Source: a virus. Taken from it: a stretch of 43,771 bases of DNA. The stretch covers positions 1-43,771 of IMG/VR virus record IMGVR_UViG_3300050132_000105; one strand, written 5' to 3'. Below are positions 1 to 7,306 of this stretch, piece by piece (position 1 is the first letter of the stretch; every line of letters starts with the position of its first letter). The notes beneath the pieces are model-generated. The model was not told where the DNA came from and made no database searches. It was given only the letters and a program-made list of their open reading frames with translations. Both the position numbers and the translations under genes were made by a program.

Positions 1-1
1 G

Positions 2-199
2 GCCCTCACCTCTGTTGGTGGCTACCTCGATGTCAGCGCCGACTTCCAGGCCCCGGCCCTCACCTCGGTTGGTAGCTACCTCGATGTCAGCGCCGACTTC
101 CAGGCCCCGGCCCTCACCTCGGTTGGTGGCTCCCTCTACGTCCGCGCCGACTTCCAGGCCCCGGCCCTCACCTCGGTTGGTAGCTACCTCGATGTCAGC
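2..199 (+). repeat. 54-bp in-frame tandem repeat, about 3.6 copies
   Basis: Near-identical 54-bp units start at 2, 56, 110 and 164, the last one partial. They differ by a few substitutions (for example GGC/AGC and TAC/TCC codons). Each unit encodes 18 residues, so copy-number change keeps the frame. The array is cut by the window edge, so the true copy number is unknown. Confidence 0.95.
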
Positions 200-703
200 T
201 TCATCATCGGGGCTGTGCTTGATCCCGAGTTGGAGAAGGTCTTGTGGGAACTGGGCAATGGTAAGAAGTGGACCATGACCGATGCTGCTTCGGACTTCAT
301 GCTGGCCCGACAGGGCAACGTCACCTACAAGATCAACGATGTGCAGTTTGACAAGGGTTTGTTCCACAAGATCCGCGCTGGCGAGATCACCGCCGCCGAA
401 GTCTTTGTGCTGCCTAACATGGAGCAGCGCCGGGTGGCCTACGAGTGCATGGATAAATCCAAAATGGCAGATCTGGACGGCCTGGAAATACTCCACGAGG
501 TCGCCGACGATGGCCACGGCTACCCGATGAGGGTCGTTCAATTCAGTTTGCCGGACACCCCCCAGCCGTTCCGATACCTGAACTGCCACTGTCCCTCTGG
601 CGGTCGCGAATACTACTTAGAGATACAGCAAACGGATTGCTGGGCGGCGAAGGCTGCGAGTTTCGGTCTGCCGGCAGATGTCGAGTGGATTGCGGAATAT
701 TGA
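2..703 (+). CDS. Leucine-rich-repeat-like protein with conserved C-terminal domain, 5'-truncated by window edge
   Basis: The frame is open from base 2 to the stop at 701-703, so the start lies outside the window. The visible N-terminal part is 3.6 copies of an 18-residue repeat with core ALTSVGSYLDVSADFQAP, regularly spaced L/V/L/V positions that suggest a short leucine-rich or beta-solenoid repeat. About 165 non-repetitive residues follow, ending in a segment (PMRVVQFSLPD, YYLEIQQTDCWAAKAASFGL) that from memory resembles the DUF6745-type C-terminus seen after LRR or solenoid regions. Solenoid repeats often bind proteins or carbohydrates, but the role here is unknown. The frame matches that of the Gly-Ser-Asp repeat gene at the other window end (43632), so the two may be one gene in a circular genome. 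An internal GTG at 215 is an unlikely start because it would cut the protein after the repeats. Confidence 0.75.
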   Translation, partial: ALTSVGGYLDVSADFQAPALTSVGSYLDVSADFQAPALTSVGGSLYVRADFQAPALTSVGSYLDVSFIIGAVLDPELEKVLWELGNGKKWTMTDAASDFMLARQGNVTYKINDVQFDKGLFHKIRAGEITAAEVFVLPNMEQRRVAYECMDKSKMADLDGLEILHEVADDGHGYPMRVVQFSLPDTPQPFRYLNCHCPSGGREYYLEIQQTDCWAAKAASFGLPADVEWIAEY

Positions 704-749
704 CAAGCAAGGAGCCAAAGCACCGGCCCCGTAATTTACTGGAGATCTT

Positions 750-1037
750 ATGACTCGCCAAGAGCACCTACTCGTCATCCTGGCGGAAGAATGCGCCGAG
801 GTTGCCCACCGTTGCAGCAAGGCGTTGCGGTTCGGGTTGGATGATGTTGCACCAGGGCAGGCGTTGACAAACGGGGAGCAGATCCGCAAGGAACTCATGC
901 ACCTCTTAGTTGTGGCTGGATACCTGAACGACGAGGGCTTGGATCTGAGCCACGATCAGGATGTGTCGAATGCCAAGATCGATGCTGTTGAACTTTGGCT
1001 GGAGCACTCCAGGAAGAAAGGGACGCTCCAAGTATGA
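750..1037 (+). CDS. MazG-like all-alpha nucleotide pyrophosphohydrolase-family protein
   Basis: This 95-residue protein begins MTRQEHLLVILAEECAEVAH and contains the EECAEV...KALRFGL...LTN...ELMHL pattern of a common phage family related to all-alpha NTP pyrophosphohydrolases. Such enzymes hydrolyse (d)NTPs to NMP and pyrophosphate using paired ExxE and ExxD metal-binding motifs. The first motif (EECAE, residues 14-18) is intact, while the second reads ELMH, with His where Asp or Asn is usual, so activity is uncertain. GGAG at 741-744 supports the ATG at 750. The stop overlaps the helicase ATG (ATGA, 1034-1037), indicating translational coupling at the head of the replication module. Confidence 0.7.
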   Translation: MTRQEHLLVILAEECAEVAHRCSKALRFGLDDVAPGQALTNGEQIRKELMHLLVVAGYLNDEGLDLSHDQDVSNAKIDAVELWLEHSRKKGTLQV

Positions 1038-2497
1038 GCTTGTCTCTCCGTAAATACCAGCAGGAAGGCGTGGCGCAGATACGTCAAAATATTGCTCGCG
1101 GCGACCAGGTTATCTGTTACCAGGGGCCGACCGGATCAGGAAAGACGCGGATCTTCTCTTACATCACGTACCACGCTGCCGCAAAGAACAACGACACTAT
1201 GATAATCGTTCATCGTAAAGAATTATTAAGACAAGCTCACGACTCGCTTTCAGATCTCGGTGTGCATCACGGATTAATCAGCCCACTTTTCACACCTGAC
1301 CCATTTTCAATGACTCAGGTGGCGTCGATTGACACGCTGAAAAACCGCTATCTGAAAATGGCTCGTATCCCAAAAATAATCATGGTTGACGAGGGGCACC
1401 ACTCGGTGAGTCCTACCTGGCTGAAGGTGCTTTCGTATTTCATTTCCAAGGGATCGCGCATCATTCTGTTTTCTGCGACACCGAATCGGCTTGATAATCG
1501 GGGGCTTGGTAAATCGTCGGGCGGTCTGTGCGATAGTTTGATTGTTGGTCCGCAGCCGCAGGAGCTTATCGACATGGGCTTCCTGGCTTACCCGAAGATC
1601 TACCGACCTACTCTGGCCTCCCCGGAAAACCTGCATTCTAAGTTCGGGGAGTTCAAACAGGACGAGGCCTCCGATATGATGGACAAACCGACCATCATCG
1701 GGGATGCCGTCAAGTCGTATTCCAGCATCTGCCCGAACAAGCCGACCATTGTTTTTGTTCCGTCGCTAAAAATGGCCGAACATGTGCAAACCCAATATCG
1801 TGCAGCCGGATACCAGGCTGCCATGGTCGACGGCTCGATGCACGACAACGAGCGGAAAGGCCGGTTGCTCGCCCTCGGCAACGGCGGCCTGCATATCCTT
1901 ATAAGCTGCCAGTTAATAGACGAGGGCGTTGATGTGCCTATCGTTGAAGGTATCCAGTTGCTAAGCCCTACCATGTCCCTTGGTCGGTTCTTGCAGCGGG
2001 CCGGTCGCGGTGCTCGTATGTTCAAGGGAAAAGACGGCTATTTTTTGCTCGATCATGTCTGCAACACGTTCTACCCGAATATGACGGTGAACCACGGAGA
2101 CCCGGCTTGGAACAGGGAATGGTCGCTGGAAGGTGAGCCGAAGAAAAAAAAGCAGCCACAGGAAGCGAGCAAGCCGTTTTCTCAATGTCTCACATGCTAC
2201 CGAGTTCATGCCAAAGCGCCGGTATGCCCTTACTGTGGGTATCGGTATGAAACCAACGGCAGGTCGCCAGAGCAGGTTGACGGTCAACTGGAAGCCATGG
2301 ACCCGGCAACACTGGCCCGCCTCTCCGAGATCGAAAAGAGCCGCACTTTGTACGCCCGAATGAACGAAGAAAAGGCTTGCAAGACTTACGAAGATTACGC
2401 AGCCCTAGCCAAGAAGCGCGGATATTTGTCTTCATGGGCGGGCATCCGATGGGCGGCTAAAAAGAAACGCATGGCCCCGGCACTGCCGGGCATCTAA
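1034..2497 (+). CDS. SF2 DEAD/DEAH-type helicase with C-terminal zinc ribbon
   Basis: This 487-residue ATP-dependent nucleic-acid helicase shows Walker A GPTGSGKT (31-38), a DEGH Walker B variant in MVDEGHH (D119-H122), SAT motif FSATP (146-150) and motif VI QRAGRGAR (321-328). A four-cysteine ribbon follows (C385, C388, C398, C401). The tail TYEDYAALAKKRGYLSSWAG is an accessory motif that recurs in the next gene. The family acts in phage replication, recombination or transcription-linked unwinding, and the context favours replication. The ATG at 1034 is preferred over an upstream TTG (995) because it overlaps the preceding stop as ATGA and the encoded MSLSLRKYQQEGV is the usual start of the fold. 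Confidence 0.92.
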   Translation: MSLSLRKYQQEGVAQIRQNIARGDQVICYQGPTGSGKTRIFSYITYHAAAKNNDTMIIVHRKELLRQAHDSLSDLGVHHGLISPLFTPDPFSMTQVASIDTLKNRYLKMARIPKIIMVDEGHHSVSPTWLKVLSYFISKGSRIILFSATPNRLDNRGLGKSSGGLCDSLIVGPQPQELIDMGFLAYPKIYRPTLASPENLHSKFGEFKQDEASDMMDKPTIIGDAVKSYSSICPNKPTIVFVPSLKMAEHVQTQYRAAGYQAAMVDGSMHDNERKGRLLALGNGGLHILISCQLIDEGVDVPIVEGIQLLSPTMSLGRFLQRAGRGARMFKGKDGYFLLDHVCNTFYPNMTVNHGDPAWNREWSLEGEPKKKKQPQEASKPFSQCLTCYRVHAKAPVCPYCGYRYETNGRSPEQVDGQLEAMDPATLARLSEIEKSRTLYARMNEEKACKTYEDYAALAKKRGYLSSWAGIRWAAKKKRMAPALPGI

Positions 2498-2509
2498 GGA
2501 GGCGTCACC

Positions 2510-2656
2510 ATGGAACACCAGAAAACCCGAAAAGAAATGATGGACGAATGCGAGTCGTTGGAGGATTATCAGCGCCTGGCCGAGAAGCTGAATTACAAGC
2601 CGGGGTGGGCCGCGCATGTATGGCAGGCCCGGCAGGCCAAGGAAGCACAACAATGA
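2510..2656 (+). CDS. 48-aa protein homologous to the helicase C-terminal tail
   Basis: ATG at 2510 follows AAGGAGG at 2496-2502 with good spacing. The 48-residue product aligns without gaps to the last part of the preceding helicase: residues 14-42 match helicase residues 449-477 with 12 identities in 29 by hand count (shared EDY, LA, Y, WA, W). It therefore looks like a free-standing copy of the helicase tail, perhaps a partner or competitor for whatever the tail binds. That role is inference. The stop overlaps the next ATG (2653-2656). Confidence 0.75.
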   Translation: MEHQKTRKEMMDECESLEDYQRLAEKLNYKPGWAAHVWQARQAKEAQQ

Positions 2657-2811
2657 AATGTCAGCGCTGCCAAGGAACAGGCAGAAACATCACCGCCCTG
2701 CCGATCAAGGCGAAGATGCCCGGAACACTGCCGGGTCTCGACCGCTTCAAGTTGGTGCAGCCGCTTTGCCCGGCCTGCGGCGGGACGGGAAGGAGTATAG
2801 CCGATGAGTGA
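2653..2811 (+). CDS. Small double-CxxC zinc-finger protein (DnaJ-like cysteine motif)
   Basis: A 52-residue protein starting MKCQRCQGTGRN and ending with CPACGGTGRSIADE. Two CxxCxGTG knuckles flank a basic/hydrophobic middle, the pattern of half of a DnaJ-type zinc-binding domain. It probably folds around one Zn ion formed by the four cysteines (residues 3, 6 and two near 40-43). The start overlaps the upstream stop by 4 nt and the 3' end overlaps the nuclease gene by 8 nt, so it belongs to the replication operon. Function is not known. Confidence 0.75.
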   Translation: MKCQRCQGTGRNITALPIKAKMPGTLPGLDRFKLVQPLCPACGGTGRSIADE

Positions 2812-3205
2812 GAAAGACGTCCAAACATCTATCCTATTGGCCCTCGGCAAGCATCCCGGCGTGCGATTATTTAGAAATAATTGCGGGAACGCCGTTACCG
2901 GCGCCCGCTACATCCGCATCGACAAACCGACCACCGTCACGCTGCAGGCCGGCGACTGGATCGTCAAGAACGGCCGCCGTATTCAGTTCGGGCTCCAGGT
3001 CGGAAGCGGGGATCTTATCGGCATGCGCCGGCTCGACGGCGTGGCGCAGTTCCTCTCTGTCGAGGTCAAAGACACCAAGGGCAAGCTTACCGCTGAACAA
3101 GAGAACTGGCTGCAGTTCGTGCGGAGCTTTGGCGGCTGCGGTATCGTCGCCCGGTCGGCCGAGGAAGCTGTTGCTCAGGTCGTCACGGCGGAGCTGGGGC
3201 TGTAG
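2804..3205 (+). CDS. VRR-NUC family nuclease
   Basis: A 133-residue minimal VRR-NUC (PD-(D/E)XK) nuclease. Visible signature: GSGDLIG with the catalytic Asp (D70), FLSVEVKDTKGKLTAEQENW with E87-x-K89 and Q99, and the GGxGxVARS ending typical of phage single-domain members. Such enzymes process branched or flap DNA and are commonly encoded beside phage helicases. The start at 2804 overlaps the preceding gene and the stop abuts the next ATG at 3206 directly. Confidence 0.9.
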   Translation: MSEKDVQTSILLALGKHPGVRLFRNNCGNAVTGARYIRIDKPTTVTLQAGDWIVKNGRRIQFGLQVGSGDLIGMRRLDGVAQFLSVEVKDTKGKLTAEQENWLQFVRSFGGCGIVARSAEEAVAQVVTAELGL

Positions 3206-3505
3206 ATGGACGACCTTGAGGTGAAGCACTACCGGAAGTTCAGAACCGGGTTTTCCTACAAGGAAGTCTCCGACATGCTGTGGAGCTACGATGAGGATCC
3301 GGCAACCTGGCACATCTCGAACGCCACCGGCTACAAGGTCGAAGGGAAGCGCCCGAACACAGTCAAACGTGTCGGCACCCGGCGTCATTCCATCCTCGGC
3401 AAGTGGCGCGAAATCAAGCTGGATATGTGGGCGCGGGTGCTGAACGAGTGCGGCGGGCTTGAGCGGTACATTGAGTGGCAGAATCAGGCCGCAGATGTTT
3501 TTTGA
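3206..3505 (+). CDS. Hypothetical protein in replication operon
   Basis: A 99-residue protein, MDDLEVKHYRKFRTGFSYKE..., starting immediately after the nuclease stop with no spacer, so probably translationally coupled. It is rich in aromatic and basic residues and has no membrane segment, zinc motif or catalytic signature I recognise. Position between the nuclease and the primase-helicase suggests a role in DNA metabolism, but this is only context. Confidence 0.75.
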   Translation: MDDLEVKHYRKFRTGFSYKEVSDMLWSYDEDPATWHISNATGYKVEGKRPNTVKRVGTRRHSILGKWREIKLDMWARVLNECGGLERYIEWQNQAADVF

Positions 3506-3529
3506 TGCAATGAATTCCCGAGGGCACCG

Positions 3530-6211
3530 ATGAGCACAATCCACGATTTCCTGCAAGCCATCCAAGAAGCCGGCATAGGCACGCCCACGGAGATAATACC
3601 CGATGGCAAGCTTCACCGCTTCGATTGCCCCGGCGACAAACCGAAGACCAAGAAGGGCTGGTACATCCTATTCGACGGCGAACCGCTGGCGGGCAGCTTT
3701 GGCCGCTGGCAAGGGCTTGACAACGGCTCTATCACCTGGTGCGGCAAAGTAACCCGCACCCTCAGCCCTGAGGAAAAACGCGCCTACGCCAAACGCATGG
3801 ACGAGGCCCGCCAACAACGCGAGGCCGAGTCTGCCCGGGTGACGGCCGAGTGCCGCGCCTGGTGTGCCCGCATATGGGAGTCTGCGCCTGAGGCACCCGC
3901 GACGCACCCGTACCTGTCCCGCAAGCGGATCCCCGCCAACGGCCTGCGCCTGCTACGGACCAGCGACGATGACGGCGCGCTGATGGTCCCGGTGAAAGAC
4001 TCGGCAAGCGTCATCCAAGGCATGCAGTTCATCTCTCCTGACGGCTCCAAGAAATTCAAGACCGGCACGGCCAAGGCCGGCAACTGCTACCGTATCGGCA
4101 CCGTCAAAGACGACACGATTATTATAGCGGAAGGATTCGCAACCGCAAGCAGTGTCCACCAGGCCACCGGCCATTGCGTCCTGGTGTCGTTCGATGCCGG
4201 CAACCTGCAGCCGGTCGCGGAGCTGATCCGGTCGAAACGCCCCGGCATGCGCATCATCCTCGCCGCGGACAACGACGCATGGGTGAAGATCACCGACGAC
4301 CAGGGCGCCGTCGAGTACAAGAAGGTTCCCTGCAACGTCGCCGGCAAGCGCAGGGTGAATACCGGCGTTGTGAAGGCCACCGAGGCCATGACGGCGTGCT
4401 CCGGCGTGCTGGCGGTCCCGGCCTTCCGCGATGTCTCCGCGCACCCCACCGACTGGAACGACTTGCATCTGCAAGAGGGGATCGAGGCGGTCGCCGCTCA
4501 GTTCGACGCCGTGATGAATCCGCAGGAGTCTCAATACGAAGAGCACCACGAAGCAATCGAGCCGATGCAGTATGAGCAGCCGGAAGAACCGGATCAGGAG
4601 CGGCAGCCGTTTCAGTGCCTCGGCTACGAGCACAACACCTACTACTACCTGCCGCGGGGAAGCAACCAGGTCATACCGTTGCGCGCCGAGCAGCACGGCA
4701 AGAGCCACCTGATCACCCTTGCGCCGATCAACTACTGGGAGGCAGGGTATCCGGCCAAGTCCGGAGCCAACTACGACGCGGCCGCCAATGCCTTGATTCG
4801 CTTTCAGGAACGCAAGGGCGTCTATGACCCTTCCCGTCTGCGCGGTCGAGGCGCATGGGAGGACGGCGGCCGCTCAGTGCTGCATCTCGGGAACTTGATG
4901 TACGTGAACGGGTCGCAACACCATCCGCATGAGATCAGGTCGCATTACATCTACGAGGCGGCCCCCTCGATGGAGTACGACACGCCATGCAAGGCGCTTG
5001 GCACGCCCGAGGCGAACCGGTTCGTTACGCTCTGCGATCAGTTGATGTGGGAGCGCCCCATCTACGGCCGCCTGCTGGCCGGGTGGTGCATCATCGCTCC
5101 GATCTGCGGGGCCTTGAAGTGGCGCCCGCACGTTCACCTGACTGGAGGGGCCGGCGTGGGAAAATCTTGGACCGTTAGCAATATCGTTGCGCTCTCAGTC
5201 GGACCGGCCGCTCTCCAGGTGGTGGGTTCGACAACGGCGGCCGCGATCCGGCAGACCCTTGGCGCCGACGCCCGGCCGGTGATTCACGACGAGTTCGAAG
5301 CCGAGGAGCAGGTAGGAATGAAGCGCATCCAGGAAGAACTAGAGCTTGCCCGCGCCTGTTCCTCAGATTCCGAAGCTCTCACCCTGAAGGGTGGCGCCGA
5401 TGGTCGCGCCAAGGTGTACCGCAGCCGGGCCGCGTTCTGTTTCTCCAGCATCGGAGTGAACATGAGTCAGCAAGCCGATGTTTCCCGGGTGACAGTGCTC
5501 TCGTTGCGGAAGGACGAGAAACAATCAGAGCAGGAACGCCAGGTGCATTTTGACAAGCTGGTTGCCGCCTGGTCGGAAACCATGACGGAAGAATACTGCT
5601 GCGCCCTCCGCGCCCGCACCGTCCACATGATACCGACGATCCGAAAGAACGCCGAGACATTCGCCCGGGCCGCCGCGGTTGATGTTGGGACGCAGCGCAC
5701 CGGCGACCAGTTGGGTGCCATGCTGGCCGGGGTCTACTCGCTATTCAGCATGGGCGAGGTAACGCTGGAGAAGGCCAAGGAGTGGATCAAAAACCAGGAT
5801 TGGAGCGAGTACGCCGTCAAAGAGGACCAGATGGATGAGCAGCGCTGTCTTGCGAAGATCATGCAAACGGTCATCCGCGCGCAGGGCGAAAAAGGAATCT
5901 GCTACGACCAGAGCATCAGCGAGCTGATCAGCATCGCGCAGCACGGGCTACGTTCACATGAGGGGATCTCGGAACTCAGCGCCGACGCCGTGCTGAAGCG
6001 CCACGGTATCAAGGTGTCGCCGTACGATGGCACGTTCGCGATATCGAACACGCACATTGCCATTGAGAAATGCCTGGAAAAAACGCCGTGGTCGAAGAAC
6101 TGGCCGCAGTTGTTGGCCCGGCTGCCGGGGTCGGAGAAGACGGGGAGTATCCGGTTCTCGGCGGGGATCGTTACGAAGGCGGTGCAGTTGCCGCTGGATA
6201 TGTTGGGATAA
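3530..6211 (+). CDS. Primase-helicase: Toprim-like N-terminus, linker domain, AAA+ helicase
   Basis: An 893-residue replication protein. The N-terminal region (about 1-130) ends near HPYLSRKRI, followed by a Toprim-like domain with IIIAEGFATA (E201) and AADND (D247, D249). A linker domain (F361 to about P434) contains GYEHNTYYYLP, LITLAPINYWE and then RGRGAW. The C-terminal AAA+ helicase has Walker A GGAGVGKS (539-546, K545), Walker B VIHDEFE (D587, E588) and an Arg-finger-like DVSRVTV (R653), as in DUF927/D5-type helicases. It likely primes and unwinds the phage origin. The linker has a paralog in the small RHH gene at 42393. ATG at 3530 follows GAGGG at 3517-3521. Confidence 0.9.
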   Translation: MSTIHDFLQAIQEAGIGTPTEIIPDGKLHRFDCPGDKPKTKKGWYILFDGEPLAGSFGRWQGLDNGSITWCGKVTRTLSPEEKRAYAKRMDEARQQREAESARVTAECRAWCARIWESAPEAPATHPYLSRKRIPANGLRLLRTSDDDGALMVPVKDSASVIQGMQFISPDGSKKFKTGTAKAGNCYRIGTVKDDTIIIAEGFATASSVHQATGHCVLVSFDAGNLQPVAELIRSKRPGMRIILAADNDAWVKITDDQGAVEYKKVPCNVAGKRRVNTGVVKATEAMTACSGVLAVPAFRDVSAHPTDWNDLHLQEGIEAVAAQFDAVMNPQESQYEEHHEAIEPMQYEQPEEPDQERQPFQCLGYEHNTYYYLPRGSNQVIPLRAEQHGKSHLITLAPINYWEAGYPAKSGANYDAAANALIRFQERKGVYDPSRLRGRGAWEDGGRSVLHLGNLMYVNGSQHHPHEIRSHYIYEAAPSMEYDTPCKALGTPEANRFVTLCDQLMWERPIYGRLLAGWCIIAPICGALKWRPHVHLTGGAGVGKSWTVSNIVALSVGPAALQVVGSTTAAAIRQTLGADARPVIHDEFEAEEQVGMKRIQEELELARACSSDSEALTLKGGADGRAKVYRSRAAFCFSSIGVNMSQQADVSRVTVLSLRKDEKQSEQERQVHFDKLVAAWSETMTEEYCCALRARTVHMIPTIRKNAETFARAAAVDVGTQRTGDQLGAMLAGVYSLFSMGEVTLEKAKEWIKNQDWSEYAVKEDQMDEQRCLAKIMQTVIRAQGEKGICYDQSISELISIAQHGLRSHEGISELSADAVLKRHGIKVSPYDGTFAISNTHIAIEKCLEKTPWSKNWPQLLARLPGSEKTGSIRFSAGIVTKAVQLPLDMLG

Positions 6212-6223
6212 GGAGGAAGCACC

Positions 6224-6436
6224 ATGCCAGTTATTTTTTACACTCACGACGAGTACAAGGCACTCAATGAGAAATGGGCCGAGGATAATTCGCGGCTCGC
6301 TATGGTGCTGTGCAGAGAGGCTACAGGTCTTGGGTGCGTCAACTCCACTGCGAGCGCTAATGACCGCCTGGCCTACTGTGACAAGTGCCCTGCTGGCGAG
6401 AACTGCCGGCAGGAGCTCAAGGAATATTCTAAGTAA
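6224..6436 (+). CDS. Small cysteine-rich hypothetical protein
   Basis: A 70-residue protein beginning MPVIFYTHDEY. AAGGAGG just after the primase stop gives a clear ribosome site. Five cysteines occur in its second half (LCREATGLGC... AYCDKCPAGENC), resembling a small metal-binding knuckle or Fe-S-type cluster, but no known family is recognised. It is the last gene before a structured non-coding stretch. Confidence 0.7.
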   Translation: MPVIFYTHDEYKALNEKWAEDNSRLAMVLCREATGLGCVNSTASANDRLAYCDKCPAGENCRQELKEYSK

Positions 6437-6447
6437 TTTCAACATAC

Positions 6448-6560
6448 CCGCCCAGCTCACTGGTAAATTTCAGCGACATGGTTTAGTGGGCAACTTAACC
6501 CGCTGGGCGGTCACAGGCCCTGCTCTCTGCCGGATTGGCCGGATCACGGGGAGCGGGGCC
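6448..6560 (+). ncRNA. Candidate structured leader RNA: two consecutive stem-loops
   Basis: A 9-bp perfect stem pairs 6448-6456 with 6502-6510. A second 10-bp stem (one G-U) pairs 6516-6525 with 6551-6560 and encloses a further CCGG/CCGG mini-stem. No coding frame is convincing here. The stems lie 8-120 nt before the AGGAGG (6568-6573) of the next gene, so they could form a 5' leader or attenuator. No family match is claimed, and no T-tract supports simple termination. Confidence 0.4.
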
Positions 6561-6579
6561 GCATATCAGGAGGTTGCCA

Positions 6580-6825
6580 GTGCTTTGCAATTTATCCGTA
6601 AACATGACGCACACAAAATGCGCCACCATGAAGGGCAACACGTCGTGCGGGCAATGCCCCGGTGCGGGGACGGAGCTGATCACCTTCGACGAACCGACCT
6701 ATGAGGCGCTGCGGGAGCTGGCCGAGTTTGAGGGCGTATCCGTGAAGGTGGCGCTGGAACGCTGGGTGACTGAATTGGCAACGGACCTACGGCGCCGAGA
6801 AGAAAGGAGAGTTGAGAATGTGTAA
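6580..6825 (+). CDS. RHH-like small protein with cysteine-rich N-terminus
   Basis: 81 residues. The GTG at 6580 is chosen because AGGAGG ends 6 nt upstream (6568-6573); the in-frame ATG at 6604 has no good ribosome site. Four cysteines lie in the first 26 residues (C3, C14, C23, C26), followed by ELITFDEPTYEALRELAEFE and a second helix, a strand-helix-helix pattern like MetJ/Arc-type RHH DNA-binding proteins. A regulator is plausible, and the zinc site is inferred only from Cys spacing. Confidence 0.6.
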   Translation: MLCNLSVNMTHTKCATMKGNTSCGQCPGAGTELITFDEPTYEALRELAEFEGVSVKVALERWVTELATDLRRREERRVENV

Positions 6826-6898
6826 GGCACGGGGGTGTCTCGCTAAGCTGTTCAACCAGGCCACAAGGCCGCAACCAACAGGAGGAAGCACATGTTAA
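6818..6898 (+). CDS. Possible 26-aa peptide
   Basis: ATG at 6818 overlaps the end of the preceding gene and is preceded by AAAGGAGA (6803-6810), a strong ribosome site. The peptide reads MCKARGCLAKLFNQATRPQP and ends GGSTC, with three cysteines. Its end overlaps the next gene's start at 6892. It may be a real micro-protein or just a translational relay that couples its neighbours. Confidence 0.35.
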   Translation: MCKARGCLAKLFNQATRPQPTGGSTC

Positions 6899-7125
6899 CC
6901 CAGCAAAGAGCAACGCAACTGACCACCGGCTTGAAGATCACCCTCAACCAGATCGAACTGGCCGCGGTCAACGACCCGAGCGCCATATCCGGTCATGTGG
7001 GACAGGCGCGGGAAATGCTCGCCGAGATGGAGGAAGGGCTGAACAGCGGGCCGGAGCCCGCCGCCACTACCGCGGCTTCTTCACCGGAGCCGGAGCCCGG
7101 AGCCGCAGCGTCAACGCCTGCGTAG
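6892..7125 (+). CDS. Hypothetical protein with Pro/Ala/Glu-rich tail
   Basis: 77 residues from an ATG preceded by AGGAGGA. The first 50 residues look helical (QRATQLTTGLKITLNQIELA), and the C-terminus is low-complexity GPEPAATTAASSPEPEPG. This is the last plus-strand gene of the left module. It converges with, and overlaps by 59 nt, the terminal gene of the minus-strand late module. Function unknown. Confidence 0.6.
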   Translation: MLTQQRATQLTTGLKITLNQIELAAVNDPSAISGHVGQAREMLAEMEEGLNSGPEPAATTAASSPEPEPGAAASTPA

Positions 7126-7306
7126 CGTAGTAGAAACATTTGTCCTTGTCGTCTTCTTTACACTGAGGTCCGCCATGTACGCCGACGATTTCAAAATGTC
7201 GCTGTACATGGCGGACCTTTTCGACCAGGCCGGCAAGGGCGCCCTCTACATTTTCCCCGGCGAAATATGCGATATTGTACCCTTCCTCGAACTCGATGTT
7301 TCTCAT
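7067..7306 (-). CDS. Hypothetical protein at 3' end of late module
   Basis: 79 residues, MRNIEFEEGYNIAYFAGENV..., with its ATG overlapping the ATP-grasp stop as ATGA (7306-7303) and TAGGAGG upstream, so it is translationally coupled to that gene. There are two cysteines (CKEDDKDKC) and a basic Pro-rich end. Its tail overlaps the convergent gene ending at 7125. No family recognised. Confidence 0.6.
   Translation of the reverse strand: MRNIEFEEGYNIAYFAGENVEGALAGLVEKVRHVQRHFEIVGVHGGPQCKEDDKDKCFYYATQALTLRLRAPAPVKKPR

Noticed and set aside
2867-3616. 249-codon minus-strand frame opposite the VRR-NUC nuclease
   Set aside because: Overlaps three plus-strand genes with good evidence, and its composition is that of a shadow.
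3953-4708. 251-codon minus-strand frame inside the primase-helicase gene
   Set aside because: Fully antisense to conserved Toprim and linker motifs; no ribosome site or family signal.
6448-6510. Possible tRNA in the hairpin region
   Set aside because: The outer 9-bp stem recalls an acceptor stem, but the internal arms and conserved tRNA bases are missing.
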